NCBI GenBank assembly: GCA_965249215.1
Contig: CBDFLN010000002.1
Span: 620,001 to 684,000 of the forward strand
Length of the DNA: 64,000 nucleotides
Reading direction: 5' to 3'
Origin: G963667675 sp965249215
GTDB lineage: Bacteria > Chloroflexota > Dehalococcoidia > Lucifugimonadales > UBA3495
A model generated the notes under the pieces. It made no database searches and was not told the origin of the DNA. It saw only the letters and a list, made by a program, of their open reading frames with translations. The stretch's first letter is position 1; each line of letters begins with the position of its first letter. Both the position numbers and the translations under genes were made by a program. Below, in pieces: positions 63,205-64,000 of the stretch.

Positions 63205-64000
63205 CTAATTCAGCTGGCGAAGCCGTGGGTCCAGCGTATCCCTTAGCCAGTCGCCGAACAGGTTCAGCGATATCACCGTAAGGGCAATAGCCAGTCCCGG
63301 AATGGTCGAAATCCACCAGGCGTCAGCCAGAACGTCCCGCCCGTGGTCCACCATTACCCCCCACGCTGGAGTGGGCGGCGGTATTCCTGCACCCAAAAAG
63401 CTCAACGAGGCCTCCACCAGGATAACCACGCCAACGTTCAGCGTAGCGATGATTATCACAGTGTTGAAAACCCCCGGCAAAAGGTGAGCTAGCATGATGC
63501 GCAGGCTGCTGGCTCCAGATACCCTTGCCAGTGCTACGTAGTCCATGTTCTTAAGTTGGAGTACTTCTCCCCTCACTACCCGCGTGAAAAGGGGCCAGAT
63601 GACCAGCGACAAGACCCCTACGATAAGTTCGAAAGACGCGCTCAACGCCGAAACCAGCGCCAGCGTAATTAGCAACAACGGCACTGCAAGGACGATGTCC
63701 ACCAGGCGCATTATCAGCTCATCCACCCAGCTGCCATAGTATCCAGACAGCAGGCCCATGAAAGTGCCAATAGTCCCCCCCACCCCCAGGGTTATCGCCG
63801 CAACGATCAGGGAGATTCGGGCGCCGTAAAAGATTCGGCTCAAGATGTCCCGGCCCTGCTTGTCCGTTCCCAACAGGAATCTGCTGGTGCCCTCCTCTCT
63901 AACCTCGACAACCAACAGGTCCCCGACTGCAATTTCCCTGATAGGCCGGCCCTCCGCGATGGCTTGCGCATCCTCGGCCGCCTTGCCTTGCTCGAAATCG
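63205..64000 (-). CDS. Oligopeptide/dipeptide-type ABC permease (partial)
   Basis: The frame is open at the right edge, so the start is outside the window. The visible 264 residues include a periplasmic loop (FLLGTDKQGRDILSRIFYGA, typical of DppC/OppC) and about five transmembrane segments. The EAA-type loop is LARVSGASSLRIMLAHLLPG, and WGVMVDHGRDVL and the C-terminal GDWLRDTLDPRLR complete the signature. It is the second permease of a peptide/nickel-type importer; partners should lie to the right. Confidence 0.92.
   Translation of the reverse strand, partial: DFEQGKAAEDAQAIAEGRPIREIAVGDLLVVEVREEGTSRFLLGTDKQGRDILSRIFYGARISLIVAAITLGVGGTIGTFMGLLSGYYGSWVDELIMRLVDIVLAVPLLLITLALVSALSASFELIVGVLSLVIWPLFTRVVRGEVLQLKNMDYVALARVSGASSLRIMLAHLLPGVFNTVIIIATLNVGVVILVEASLSFLGAGIPPPTPAWGVMVDHGRDVLADAWWISTIPGLAIALTVISLNLFGDWLRDTLDPRLRQLN

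Overview
The window is one 64 kb piece of a high-GC bacterial chromosome, packed with insertion-sequence (IS) debris on the left and ordered metabolic and transport genes on the right. Gene content (a tandem MFS expansion, an FMN-dependent 2-hydroxyacid oxidase, amidohydrolase-2, an NfeD/SPFH pair, DUF502, a BrkB-like protein) and many short intergenic repeats built on 'gttcgtcctgagg..tcgaaggg' suggest an uncultivated Chloroflexota, perhaps of the SAR202/Dehalococcoidia type. That is an inference from gene content; there is no rRNA or tRNA here to prove it. I saw no rRNA, tRNA or CRISPR array.

Positions 1-30,500 are a transposon-shredded accessory region. At the left edge is the 3' part of a type I restriction gene (hsdR), split by an IS1182-family element but reconstructable exactly through its CTAG target duplication, followed by a small metallopeptidase gene that overlaps it. 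A papain-like small protein gene is split by two abutting elements (IS701 then IS1182) that share CTAG sites. Next come an IS3/IS21 mosaic, an IS1380, a lone SagB-type double nitroreductase, two ISNCY-type copies, an IS630 with a lost catalytic Asp, IS110 and its remnants, a gamma-butyrobetaine-hydroxylase-like gene, a decayed VapBC-like pair and a LicD fusion protein. DUF502, BrkB-like and a 44-residue-repeat protein form a more ordinary patch. A P4-type integrase with a compact tail of small genes closes the region.

Positions 30,500-42,800 hold an NfeD/SPFH membrane pair, an aldo/keto-reductase-like protein that lacks catalytic residues, a 37-residue protein with its own textbook promoter and terminator, an Mrr-type endonuclease, an FMN oxidase, and a DUF1801/class-III aminotransferase pair, separated by repeat-rich spacers.

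Positions 42,800-53,700 carry the most striking structure: seven consecutive, same-strand MFS transporter genes that are clearly paralogous and diverged from each other, interrupted only by an IS5-family element that has separated one of them from its Shine-Dalgarno sequence. The right end (54,000-64,000) has a short membrane-fusion protein, an acyl-lipid desaturase, an HtrA-like lipoprotein protease with an acyl-CoA synthetase, a RidA-like protein without its key arginine, an agmatinase-family protein, an amidohydrolase with a strong terminator, a 3-methyladenine-glycosylase-like gene and the start-less end of an oligopeptide-type ABC permease.

Defence functions (type I R-M, Mrr, toxin-antitoxin, a P-loop ATPase fragment) cluster with the IS elements and most are broken, which fits an eroding defence island. 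The transport and catabolic genes on the right look intact.
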